A stretch of DNA of 64,000 nt from DASRHD01 sp035485575 (GTDB lineage Bacteria; Verrucomicrobiota; Verrucomicrobiia; Opitutales; Opitutaceae), in NCBI GenBank assembly GCA_035485575.1, contig DATHNW010000008.1:179590-243589 (forward strand), read 5' to 3'. The position numbers and the translations under genes were made by a program. Shown here piece by piece: positions 34,201 through 41,292 of this stretch. Below the pieces are notes generated by a model that ran no database searches, was not told the DNA's origin, and was given only the letters and a program-made list of their open reading frames with translations. The stretch's first letter is position 1; every line of letters begins with the position of its first letter.

Positions 34201-37200
34201 CACTGTGAACCAAGCGCCCGCCATCACGAGCAGCCCGCTCTCGATTCCGATTTCGCAGGGCAGCGCTTTTAATTTTACTTTCTCGGCTACAGGCTCGCCT
34301 GCTCCGACTTATTCGGTATCACATGGAAACCTGCCACCGGGCCTAACTCTCTCCTCCGTCGGCGTAATTTCCGGAATGCCGACGACACCGGGAACCTTCA
34401 CGGGAACAGTCACGGTCACCAATACGGCAGGCAGCGCCAGCCAGAATTTCAGTCTCACCGTCGTTTCTGGTTCGATCCTCGCCTTCTCCCTCCCCTCAAC
34501 CGTCAATGAAAGCGATCCGGATGGGCAGGGAACCGTTGTCATCAGCGCGGTATCCGGGACGACCACGACGATTACGCTTACTTCGTCGAACACGGGAGCG
34601 TTGACCGTGCCGACCAGTGTCATAATCCCGGCCGGGCAGAACAGCGTCGCGTTCCCCTATACCATCATCGACAACCTTAGTGTTTACGGCACGCAGACCA
34701 CCACGGTAACCGCAACTGCCGCAGGTTGGACCACTGCGAACCAGATTGTCACCGTGACCGACAACAAGACCACAGCTAACTGGGCAAGCTTTGGCAACGG
34801 CCAGGCCCATACTGGCGTCTATCGTGGGTCGCTGCTCGGGGCGACTTACGCGGAAGCATGGGTGGTCTCGTTTATCAGCGGAAGCTTGCCGCTAAACCAG
34901 GTCGCAATCGAGAACGGAGTCGCGTACGTCACCCCGATTTCCCGGTTTGGTCCAGCAGCCTTGAGTGCGGTGAACGTGACTTCTGGTGCAACGCTGTGGA
35001 ACTACATTTACAGTCCGAGCGGTCTTACCTCAACCGGCGTAGCCTATAATTCCATCAACCCACCGACGTACTACAAGGGGAATGTCTATGTGCAGCAGGG
35101 CCAGGGCTTGTCCAATGGCGGGTCGAGCACGGTACCGCCAGCTTTGTGGTCTTTCAACGCGGCCACGGGACAAACCAATTGGACGGCTCCTTTTACTGCG
35201 CAATGGGAAAGCTATCTCGCGCCAACCGTTTACCAGTCGATTGGTATTTGGGTCGACGGAGGATCGTTTGGCGGCTTATACGGGTTCAATTTTAACGGAA
35301 GCCAAAGCGCCTTTGTCGCCGAGCCCCAGTACGATGAATGGACCCCCACTTACTACAATGGCGTGGTTTATTCATACGTGGCAGGAAGCTTCAAAGCGGT
35401 CGATCCGTCGACCGGGGTCGTTTCGTGGTCCTTGTCGCTGACCGACTCGAGTAACTCTTCGATGAATTGTGCGGTGCCAATCGCCAATAACCTAGCCTAT
35501 GCCAATGGGCGCGCCTACCTCAACGCAGTGAACGTGACGACACACGCCATCGCATGGACGGTGAGCGGCACTTTCACCGGCACGCCTGCGGTGGCCAACG
35601 GCAACCTCTATGTTATTTCGGGTTCGCAGGTGGAGGTGCTGAACGCATCCACGGGGGCAAGCATAACCGCGTATCAAACGGGCGACACCGGGTTGACGGG
35701 CCAGCCGGTCGTAGCCACCGATTCGCTCGTCGTTTCATCCTCCACCAGCACCTATTTGTTCAATCTGCAGACTGGCACGCTGGTGCAGACCATACCTTAT
35801 GGTGGCCCGGTGAGCGTGACAAACGGAACGCTCTACATCGCCGGTTCCGACGGGTATCTGCGGGCGTTCCGGCCTGGAACATCGGTTGCGCCTACGATTA
35901 CGAGTCCCAACAACACGACCTTTACCGTTGGCCAAGCCGGCAGCTTCACCGTTACAGCCACGGGCTTTCCGGTGCCAACCTTCAGCGCCGCCGGATTGCC
36001 TTCGTGGGCGAGCCTAAACGCGACGACAGGCGTCTTGAGCGGCACGCCGTTGAGCGTCACGGGATCTCCCTTCACTATTACGGTGACAGCCGCCAACGGG
36101 GTGAATCCGAACGCCATGCAGAATCTCACCGTTACAGTGAACCCAACGCCGTATCCGCCCACTATTATCGGAAACCCGCCGCCGACCGTGGCGATGGTGG
36201 GCGTCCCGTTTAACTTCACTTACACGGCCTCCGGCTCTCCGTCACCGACCTTCTCAGTTTCGTCCGGCGCCCTCCCGGCCGGCCTGAATCTGTCTTCCAG
36301 CGGCGTACTCAGCGGTACGCCGACTACGCCGGGTGTTTATACCGGGACGGTCACGGCTGCCAACGGCGTCGGCTTCCCGGCCTCGCAAAGCTTCGCCATC
36401 ACCGTGCAGCCGGTAACTTCTCCGCCTATTATCACCAATGGGCCTCCTCCTTCAGGCATGGTTGGAGTTTTCTACAGCTTCTCTTACACTGCCGTCGGTG
36501 TCCCAACACCAACCTTCTCCTCGGGCGCCTTGCCACCGGGTCTCACACTCACCGCAAACGGAGTATTGTCCGGCACGCCTACCACGAGCGGCGTGTACAA
36601 GGGAACGATCGACGCGACCAATGGCGTCAGTCCGGACGCCACCCAGGATTTCTCGATAACGATCACGCCGCGTTTGGTTCCCGGCTGGGCCTTGCGCGAT
36701 TTCAACGGCGACGGGCGGCCGGACATCCTCTGGCACAATACCACCACCGGCGATGTGGCCGTGTGGACCATGAACGGCACCACCGTCACCGGCGCCACTT
36801 TCATCGCCAACATCGGCCCGCCGTGGAGCATTGTCGGCGTGGGCGATTTCAACGGCGATGACCAGCCGGACATCCTCTGGCGCAATGGCACCACTGGTGA
36901 GATCGGCGTCACGCTCATGAGCGGAACCACCATCACCAGCTACGTCGGTCTCGGTGCGCTCGACCCGTCCTGGACCGTGGCTGGACTCGGCGACTTCAAC
37001 GGCGACGGGCAGACCGATGTCTTCCTCGACAACACCACGACCGGAGAGGTCGGCTTCTGGGCGTTGAACGGCACCACCAACACCGGTTATATTTCCATCG
37101 GCAACCTGCCTTCGCCGTGGACGATCGCCGGCGTGGGCGATTTCAACAGCGACGGCAAATCCGACCTGCTCTGGTACAATCCCACAACCGGAGACATGAT

Positions 37201-37429
37201 CGTCAGTCTGATGGATGGAGCGACTGCCACCGCCTTCCAGCCGGTCGGCAATCTGCCGCTGCCGTGGACCGTGGCCGGCCTCGCCGATTTCAATGGCGAC
37301 GGTTCCGTCGACATTCTTCTGCGCAATGCCACCACCGGGGACACCGGCCTCTTCCTCATGAACGGCACGACGCCCACCAGCTTCGTTCCGCTGAGCAATG
37401 TGCCCGCGCCCTGGCAGCCCAGCGATTGA
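28208..37429 (+). CDS. Giant secreted S53 (sedolisin/kumamolisin) peptidase with Ig-like, propeller and FG-GAP repeats
   Basis: A 3073-residue exported protein. Residues 1-35 form a signal peptide (LINVLFLIGVAVSMGALQVD), and about 45-190 are the pro-kumamolisin activation domain. About 230-585 are the S53 catalytic domain with Glu307 and Asp311 (EVSLD), oxyanion Asp387 (ASGDND) and nucleophile Ser491 (GGTSCAAP), plus the calcium-site region YDLCTGWGTP. All catalytic residues are present. A long series of putative-Ig (He_PIG type) domains follows, with a DUF4082-like insert and a BACON-like domain. Two copies of a Calx-beta-like plus PQQ-type propeller unit come next (about 1460-1830 and 2185-2560), then five FG-GAP/VCBS-like repeats at the C-terminus (about 2830-3073, DFNGDG calcium motifs). 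It probably digests protein outside the cell, at acid pH if like known S53 enzymes, while the repeats bind surface or substrate. Confidence 0.92.
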   Translation: MIHAASYFRPKGTLINVLFLIGVAVSMGALQVDAAALQTVHGHRPAILSQLKPIGPLDKTQELNLAISLPVRNQAGLAQFLQQISDPKSPNYRHYLTPAQFTAQFGPTQSDYQAVIAFAKANGLTVTAQYANRLIVDVKGTVPVVEKALGVTMLSYQHPTEKRKFFAPNADPTLNLSVQVLGISGLDNYTLPQPRYKLRGATASQSGTTTGKSTAASAPYSGSPTASPNLGTGANGGYMGSDFRTAYVPGVALTGSGQTVGLLQFDGYTASDITYYETKANLPAVPLTNVLLDGFSGVPTGNGGEVEVSLDIEMSMSMAPGLAGIIVYEAGPSGNWHDILNRMANDNLAKQLSCSWYIPGGPMDPAADQIFQQMAAQGQSFFTASGDNDAFTGLIPFPGDTPYATEVGGTMLTTANAGGAYSSEQVWNRNDGIGTGGGISTQYAIPSWQQGISMTANLGSTTMRNVPDVALTAENAYVRADGSDQLVGGTSCAAPLWAGFTALVNQQAMVNAGTTVGFINPAVYAIGEGSGYATDFHDTTVGNNFSSSSPSKFPGTAGYDLCTGWGTPSGAALINALAPASIPVIADTNPLPSSSAGVAYNETLTATGGTPGYMFSILSGSLPNGLSLSSGGVISGTTNVSGTTADFTVQVTDSKGKSSSTALAITCLSAGTPVITTISPLPIGSTALAYNLPFAAAGGTPPYTYSPGTGTFPPGLTLSTGGILSGTPSATGTYTFDVKLTDNVGSNSDAPFTMTVGSPPTFTSGPTLASGILNSPYTQSIGATGGKAPYAWSMTSGALPAGLTMNGAGVITGTPTAAGTANFTVKVAGTDGLSSSQAFSLTIQAYGSLDHFIWGTIGSPQTVGTPFAVTITAQDSVNNTVTGFTGTATLASAGPQTILNSPTSTNSGNNGTWTLGYSFTPSSPITVTAVRSYSGSKVSIWTDSGVLLASTPVSGPNGVWTDTPITPVQLQSGVTYRVAFLSGGQTYYWSTGLPSIFANGTINQDYSASGDAFPTISDTNRWLFVDLKYTVGSSVPVSPGTTEAFTAGAWSGSLTISQAAAGVVLEASDGSGHIGNSNSFNVTTLANISVTPASGFTSTGGTGGPFTPGSASYQVTNTGSGSMSWNANGAPSWITLLPASGTLASGVSTTVTASINTAANSLGVGTYTGTINFNNTTSGFGNTSRSVSLTVTPPPPVITSSLTASASAGQPFSYQITASNSPTSFGATGLPTGLSINSTGLIGGTPAAGGISNITLSATNANGTGSATLVLTVQQAPTFTNAPLSVPIAIGSAYNFSFATTGTPTPTFAVTAGGLPPGLSLSSTGAITGAATQLGTYSGTVTATNSAGSASQNFTVTVVSGLVLGVTLPATVNEDDPDGQGTLSVSAVSSSPITVTLASSNTGALTVPATVTVPANQSSVPLPYTIIDNLSVYGTQTATVSASAVGWTGASQLVTVTDNKTIASWNTFGNGQAHTGVYRGSLLGVTYGQAWSATFSSGSTALNPVAVDKGLVYVTPRTHSGTADLTAVSAVTGTLVGSLSFASTGETSYAVNPPTVYKGNVYVQQGQGLSNGGSGTVPPAMWSINTSTGQTNWTAPFTAQWESYFAPTVYQSAGIWVDGGTYGGLYGFNFNGGQIAFVTEPQYDEWTPTYYNGVIYSYVAGSFQAVNPSTGAVSWSLSLTDSSTSYSMNCAMPIANNLAYANGHLYLNAVNVATHAVAWTVSGTFIGTPAVANGYVYVISGSQVEVLNGSTGASVTAYQTGDTGLTGQPIVASDSLVVSSSTSTYLFNLGTRALVQTIPYGGPVSVANGTLYLAGADGTLRAFHSAAPVAPTITSTNSAIFSTGQAGSFTVMAAGYPAATFSATGLPSWASLDSATGLLSGTPPTADGSPFTVTLTATNGVSPNANQTFSITVLQTYGPVITNGPPPAIATVGSNYAFIWTTTGYPFPTFAVTSGSLPPGLTLSGAGALTGTPTTSGTYSGTVTASNTSGLASQNFSITVNQAPAITSSPLSIPISQGSAFNFTFSATGSPAPTYSVSHGNLPPGLTLSSVGVISGMPTTPGTFTGTVTVTNTAGSASQNFSLTVVSGSILAFSLPSTVNESDPDGQGTVVISAVSGTTTTITLTSSNTGALTVPTSVIIPAGQNSVAFPYTIIDNLSVYGTQTTTVTATAAGWTTANQIVTVTDNKTTANWASFGNGQAHTGVYRGSLLGATYAEAWVVSFISGSLPLNQVAIENGVAYVTPISRFGPAALSAVNVTSGATLWNYIYSPSGLTSTGVAYNSINPPTYYKGNVYVQQGQGLSNGGSSTVPPALWSFNAATGQTNWTAPFTAQWESYLAPTVYQSIGIWVDGGSFGGLYGFNFNGSQSAFVAEPQYDEWTPTYYNGVVYSYVAGSFKAVDPSTGVVSWSLSLTDSSNSSMNCAVPIANNLAYANGRAYLNAVNVTTHAIAWTVSGTFTGTPAVANGNLYVISGSQVEVLNASTGASITAYQTGDTGLTGQPVVATDSLVVSSSTSTYLFNLQTGTLVQTIPYGGPVSVTNGTLYIAGSDGYLRAFRPGTSVAPTITSPNNTTFTVGQAGSFTVTATGFPVPTFSAAGLPSWASLNATTGVLSGTPLSVTGSPFTITVTAANGVNPNAMQNLTVTVNPTPYPPTIIGNPPPTVAMVGVPFNFTYTASGSPSPTFSVSSGALPAGLNLSSSGVLSGTPTTPGVYTGTVTAANGVGFPASQSFAITVQPVTSPPIITNGPPPSGMVGVFYSFSYTAVGVPTPTFSSGALPPGLTLTANGVLSGTPTTSGVYKGTIDATNGVSPDATQDFSITITPRLVPGWALRDFNGDGRPDILWHNTTTGDVAVWTMNGTTVTGATFIANIGPPWSIVGVGDFNGDDQPDILWRNGTTGEIGVTLMSGTTITSYVGLGALDPSWTVAGLGDFNGDGQTDVFLDNTTTGEVGFWALNGTTNTGYISIGNLPSPWTIAGVGDFNSDGKSDLLWYNPTTGDMIVSLMDGATATAFQPVGNLPLPWTVAGLADFNGDGSVDILLRNATTGDTGLFLMNGTTPTSFVPLSNVPAPWQPSD
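32030..33946 (+). repeat. Intragenic duplication, copy 1
   Basis: This unit encodes a He_PIG domain, a Calx-beta-like domain (ATVNEDDPDGQGTLSVSA), a PQQ-type beta-propeller starting SWNTFGNGQAHTGVYRGS, and a closing Ig-like domain. It is repeated about 2.18 kb downstream at 34211-36139 in the same frame. Long runs of the propeller part are identical or nearly so at the DNA level, including silent positions, for example around 33180-33500 against 35375-35710. Confidence 0.9.
34211..36139 (+). repeat. Intragenic duplication, copy 2
   Basis: This is the second copy of the 1.9-kb module of the giant S53 gene. Domain order equals copy 1, and one extra He_PIG domain (about 33955-34206) lies between the copies. 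The start (APAITSSPLSIPISQGSAFN) and the Calx-beta part have diverged more than the propeller core, where both DNA strands read almost the same. The segment between TVTDNK and the propeller's second blade also differs, which suggests patchy gene conversion or selection for variation there. Confidence 0.9.
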
Positions 37430-37504
37430 GTCGAATAATTATTTTTAACCGTTAACCCTATGCCGAATCATGCCGTGCTAGATCGTTTGCGTAACCATTT
37501 CTGG

Positions 37505-37740
37505 CGTGACGTTTTTCGCGTCATCAGGCGATAGAGATGCCGGCATCTCTTATCCGGCGTGTTCGCCGCATGTCGTCGGCGTCAGCGGCACGTCGCTTCG
37601 GGGAATGTCATCACAGAAACGGCCTGGTCGGGGAGCGGCGGCGGAATCAGCACTTATGAACCGATCCCGAGTTATCAGGGCGGTAGTTGAACGGCGCAAA
37701 TCGCGGCGTTCCCGACGTGGCCTGCGATGCGGATCCGGCC
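37505..37740 (+). pseudogene. S53 peptidase fragment, frameshifted
   Basis: Translated pieces of an S53 catalytic domain lie just behind the giant S53 gene. The frame at 37506 gives FASSGDRDAGISYPACSPHV then VVGVSGTSLRG, matching the oxyanion-Asp region. After a frameshift near 37605 the next frame gives NVITETAWSGSGGGISTYEP then IPSYQGG and a stop. A further shift near 37690 gives RGVPDVACDADP, matching NVPDVALTAEN of the intact enzyme. Upstream prodomain and the downstream Ser region are missing. It is not a copy of the neighbouring gene (SGDRDAG against SGDNDAF), so it is a remnant of a second S53 peptidase. Confidence 0.8.
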
Positions 37741-37742
37741 GG

Positions 37743-39674
37743 TCAAAGATCCACTTCCACCGGCTCGGTGTGGCGGTTGCGCCATCGGTCGAGCACGCGG
37801 CGGTAGAGGTCCTCGGGGGCGAGGCCATGCGCGGCGCGGAGCTGTTCGATGCTGCTGCCGTGTTCGACAAATTTGTCGGGCCAGCCGATGCGTTCCACGG
37901 CGGTGGGACATTCGGCCTCCTGTAGCGTCTCGAGCACCGCGCTGCCGAAGCCGCCGGCGAGCACGTGGTCTTCCATCGTCACCAGCAGCGGCACGACCGC
38001 GGCATGGCTGAGCAGCAGGTTGCGATCGAGCGGCTTGACGAAACGCGCGTTCACGATGCCCACGCTGAGGTTTTCCTCGGTCGCGAGGCGTTCGGCGAGC
38101 TTGAGCGCATCGGGCACCATCGATCCAAGCGCCCAGATCATGATGTTCGAGCCCTGGCGCAGCACCTCCGCCTGGCCGATGGGCAGCACGGCGGGCGTGT
38201 CCTTGACCTTTATGCCGGTGCCGGCGCCGCGCGGGTAGCGGATGAAAGCGGGTGAGGTGAGCTGCAGCGACGTGTGCAGCATGTCCACCAGTTCGTCCTC
38301 GTCCTTCGGCTGCATGAGCACGCAGTTGGGCACGCAGCGCGCATAGGCGAGATCGAACAGGCCGTGGTGCGTCGGACCGTCGTTGGGCGAAAGCCCGGCG
38401 CGATCCATGCAGAAAACCACGGGCAGATTTTGCAGCGCGACGTCATGGACGATGGGGTCGTAAGCGCGCTGCAGGAACGTCGAGTAAACCGCCACGACCG
38501 GGCGGAAGCCCTTTGTCGCGAGGCCGGCGGCAAAAAGCACCGCGTGCTCCTCGGCGATGCCGACGTCGAAAAATTGTTTCGGACACGCTTCTGCGAGATG
38601 CGAAAGGCCGGTGCCGCTCGGCATCGCGCCGGTGATGCCGACGATGTGTGGATCTACTTGGGCGAAGCGCACGAGCGCGCGGCCGAACACATCCTGGTAA
38701 TTTGGCGGGGTGCCGGGCGCGGATTTTTTGCTTTCACCCGTGACCGGGTCGAACGGGCTGGCGCCATGGAATTTTTCCGGGTGCTGCCGCGCGGCTTCGA
38801 GCCCCTGGCCTTTTTTCGTGAGCACGTGGAGCAGCACGGGCTGCTCGCAATGCGAGGCGAACTCGAGGTTTTTGACCAGGCGGTCGACATCATGCCCATT
38901 GATGGGGCCGAGGTAGCGCAGGCCGAATTTCTCGAAGAGCGACGAGCCGACGAAAAAATCCTTCGTCTCAAGTTTCCACCGGTGATAAATGCGGTTCATT
39001 TTCACGCCGACGGGGAAGCTCCGGAAGAGTGCTTCGAGGTCGGCATGGACCTTGTTGTAGGTCGGGTTGGTGGAGAGCTGGTTGAGGTAGCGCGAGATGG
39101 CGCCGACGTTTTTGGCGATCGACCATTCGTTGTCATTGAGAATGACGACCAGGCGCTTGGTCGTGCTGGTGAGGTTGTTGAGCGCCTCAAGGGTGATGCC
39201 GCAGGTGAAGGCGGCGTCCCCGCAGACCGCGACGACGTGCTCGGCGGTGCCGCGCAAATCGCGGGCCACGGCCATGCCCAGCGCGGCGCTCAGGGCGGTG
39301 CCGGCGTGGCCGGCGCCGTAGGCATCGTGCTCGCTCTCGGGCCGGTAGAGAAAGCCGCTCGCCCCGTCGGTCTGGCGCAATTTTTTGAAAAACTCGCCGC
39401 CGCGGCCGGTGAGAAGCTTGTGCACATAACCCTGGTGCGCGACATCAAACAGAATCTGGTCCTCCGGCGTGGTGAACACGCGGTGGAGCGCGATGGTCAG
39501 TTCGACGACGCCAAGGTTGGGGCCGACGTGGCCGCCGTTGCGCGAGGTCACGGCGATGATTTCATCGCGAATTTCCTGCGCGAGCTGCGGAAGCTGCTCG
39601 GCCGGCAGGGCTTTGACATCGGCGGGGCCGTGAATGGCGTCGAGCAGGCGGGGGGAAGGGACGGAATCGTTCAT
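37743..39674 (-). CDS. dxs: 1-deoxy-D-xylulose-5-phosphate synthase
   Basis: A 643-residue Dxs, which condenses pyruvate and glyceraldehyde 3-phosphate with thiamine diphosphate as the first step of the MEP isoprenoid pathway. The N-terminal domain has HVGPNLGVVELTIALHRVF, the histidine motif ESEHDAYGAGHAGTALSAAL, and the ThDP site VCGDAAFTCGITLEALNN followed by LNDNEWSI. The usual GDG reads GDA here. The middle domain has GIAEEHAVLFAAGLATKG (catalytic Glu) and YSTFLQRAYDPIVHDV, and the C-terminal domain is intact. The start at 39674 (MNDSVPSPRLL) is chosen over an upstream Met with a non-conserved extension. It is 46 bp after xseB, the common xseB-dxs arrangement. Confidence 0.95.
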   Translation of the reverse strand: MNDSVPSPRLLDAIHGPADVKALPAEQLPQLAQEIRDEIIAVTSRNGGHVGPNLGVVELTIALHRVFTTPEDQILFDVAHQGYVHKLLTGRGGEFFKKLRQTDGASGFLYRPESEHDAYGAGHAGTALSAALGMAVARDLRGTAEHVVAVCGDAAFTCGITLEALNNLTSTTKRLVVILNDNEWSIAKNVGAISRYLNQLSTNPTYNKVHADLEALFRSFPVGVKMNRIYHRWKLETKDFFVGSSLFEKFGLRYLGPINGHDVDRLVKNLEFASHCEQPVLLHVLTKKGQGLEAARQHPEKFHGASPFDPVTGESKKSAPGTPPNYQDVFGRALVRFAQVDPHIVGITGAMPSGTGLSHLAEACPKQFFDVGIAEEHAVLFAAGLATKGFRPVVAVYSTFLQRAYDPIVHDVALQNLPVVFCMDRAGLSPNDGPTHHGLFDLAYARCVPNCVLMQPKDEDELVDMLHTSLQLTSPAFIRYPRGAGTGIKVKDTPAVLPIGQAEVLRQGSNIMIWALGSMVPDALKLAERLATEENLSVGIVNARFVKPLDRNLLLSHAAVVPLLVTMEDHVLAGGFGSAVLETLQEAECPTAVERIGWPDKFVEHGSSIEQLRAAHGLAPEDLYRRVLDRWRNRHTEPVEVDL

Positions 39675-39720
39675 TGAAACGTAAAGATGGAAGACGAATC
39701 GGCTGCAAAAACGATGCAGA

Positions 39721-39975
39721 CTAATCCTGGCTGCGCTCCGGCTCAAACTTGGCAAAGGTCGTCCCGCCGTTCTGCTTTTTCAGCTGCTCGATTTTCATCT
39801 CGGCATCCTTGAGGCGCGCCTCGCAGACCTTGAGCAGTTTGTTGCCCTCCTCGAATCTGGCCAGCAATTCGGCCAGAGGCACTTCGCCCGATTCCATCGA
39901 TTCAACGATGGTCTCAAGTTTGGTGAGCGAGGCTTCGAAGCTGAGCTTGGACTCCTTGGGTTCCTTTGTGTCCAT
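39721..39975 (-). CDS. xseB: Exodeoxyribonuclease VII small subunit
   Basis: An 84-residue XseB. The diagnostic stretch is SFEASLTKLETIVESMESGE then VPLAELLARFEEGNKLLKVC, a helical hairpin that binds the XseA large subunit. The nuclease degrades single-stranded DNA in both directions. The C-terminal tail is short and charged. It is followed by dxs on the same strand, a frequent bacterial pairing, and diverges from the M48 protease gene (40057) across an 81-bp gap. xseA is not in the window. Confidence 0.93.
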   Translation of the reverse strand: MDTKEPKESKLSFEASLTKLETIVESMESGEVPLAELLARFEEGNKLLKVCEARLKDAEMKIEQLKKQNGGTTFAKFEPERSQD

Positions 39976-40056
39976 CCGGCCACTCTGCGCTGCCGGCCGG
40001 GATTTTCAACCAAACTTTGGGCTTCGCACGGCCGCGAAATGCGCTGAACTGCGCGC

Positions 40057-41292
40057 ATGGTCCTAATTATCACCGCTGTGCTCATCGTTTTGCGCCTTCT
40101 GGCCGAACTGTGGCTTAATGCACTCAACCGTCGAGAAGTGCAACGCCACGCCGGTGTGGCGCCAGCGGCCGTGGCTGCGATCATGGACGAGCCGACCTAT
40201 GCGAAGGCCGTGGCTTATACGCTGGCCAAGAACCGTTTTGCGCAGCTCGAACTGGTTTTCGAGGCCGGCGTGCTTGCGTTGGCGGTCTTCAGCGGCGCGC
40301 TGCCTTGGCTTTTTGCCCATGTGGCCGGTTCCGGCCGGGCCTGGCAAGGCGCGCTGTTTCTTTTGCTCGCAGGCGTGTTGCTGAGCCTGCCGGGTCTGCC
40401 CTTGGAATGGTGGACGCAGTTTCGCCTCGAGGAAAAATTCGGTTTCAACAAAAGCACGCCGCGCCTGTGGATCGCGGACAAGTTGAAGGGCCTCGCGCTG
40501 GCATTTGTCATCGGATTTCCGCTGTTGTGGGCCTTGCTCGCGCTGGTGCATGCGGCGGGCGGCGCGTGGTGGCTGTGGGGCTGGGGTTTGCTGTTCGCGT
40601 TTCAACTGCTGATGATGGTGCTCTATCCGAAGCTCATCCTGCCGTTTTTCAACAAGCTCACACCGCTGCCCGACGACCACCTGCGCGCGCGGTTGATGGC
40701 GCTGGCGGAGCGCACCGGGTTTCGTGCGCAGACCATCGAGGTCATCGACGGCTCGAAGCGTTCGGCCCATTCGAATGCCTTTTTCACCGGCTTCGGCCGC
40801 TTCCGGCGCATCGTGCTGTTCGATACGCTCATTGCGCAGCTGGCGCCCGATGAACTCGAAGCCGTGCTCGCGCATGAGATCGGGCACTACCGGCTCGGGC
40901 ATATCCCGCGCATGCTGGCTGTGTCGGCGGCGTTGCAACTCGGCGGTTTCGCGGCGCTCGCCTGGTTGGCGCGCAGCCCATGGTTTGTCACGGCATTTGG
41001 CTTCCCAATGGGCGGGCTGGCGCCGGCGTTTTTGCTTTTCGGCCTGCTGGGCGGACTGGTGATGTTCTGGTTTTCGCCGATTGGGAACTTTTTCTCGCGC
41101 AAGCACGAATATGCCGCCGACGCCTTCGCGTGCGCCGCGCTGGGTGCGCCCGCGCCGATGGTCGGCGCGCTGCGCAAGCTCGCGCAGAAAAATCTCAGCA
41201 ACCTCACGCCGCATCCGTTCTTCAGCGGGTTTTATTATTCGCACCCGACGCTGGTCGAACGCGAGCAGGCGCTGGTGAAAAAAGCCGCATGA
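40057..41292 (+). CDS. M48 family (Ste24-like) membrane metalloprotease
   Basis: A 411-residue multi-pass protease. It has about six hydrophobic segments, the zinc motif VLAHEIGHYRLGHIP, and the third ligand in SRKHEYAADAFACAA. The preceding part (PLEWWTQFRLEEKFGFNKST) is typical of the Ste24/CAAX-protease branch (peptidase_M48_N plus M48), which cleaves membrane or prenylated proteins from the membrane side. In bacteria such enzymes take part in membrane protein quality control, and the substrate here is unknown. The gene overlaps the next gene by ATGA (41289-41292). All zinc ligands are present. Confidence 0.92.
   Translation: MVLIITAVLIVLRLLAELWLNALNRREVQRHAGVAPAAVAAIMDEPTYAKAVAYTLAKNRFAQLELVFEAGVLALAVFSGALPWLFAHVAGSGRAWQGALFLLLAGVLLSLPGLPLEWWTQFRLEEKFGFNKSTPRLWIADKLKGLALAFVIGFPLLWALLALVHAAGGAWWLWGWGLLFAFQLLMMVLYPKLILPFFNKLTPLPDDHLRARLMALAERTGFRAQTIEVIDGSKRSAHSNAFFTGFGRFRRIVLFDTLIAQLAPDELEAVLAHEIGHYRLGHIPRMLAVSAALQLGGFAALAWLARSPWFVTAFGFPMGGLAPAFLLFGLLGGLVMFWFSPIGNFFSRKHEYAADAFACAALGAPAPMVGALRKLAQKNLSNLTPHPFFSGFYYSHPTLVEREQALVKKAA

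Noticed and set aside
30000..36660. CRISPR-like periodic repeats in the S53 gene
   Set aside because: The repeats are long, coding, in frame and diverged, and there are no equal-length direct repeats with unique spacers.
37506..37925. 139-residue plus-strand frame taken as an intact gene
   Set aside because: Only its first part matches S53 peptidases. The later part is out of frame with the homology and then antisense to dxs.
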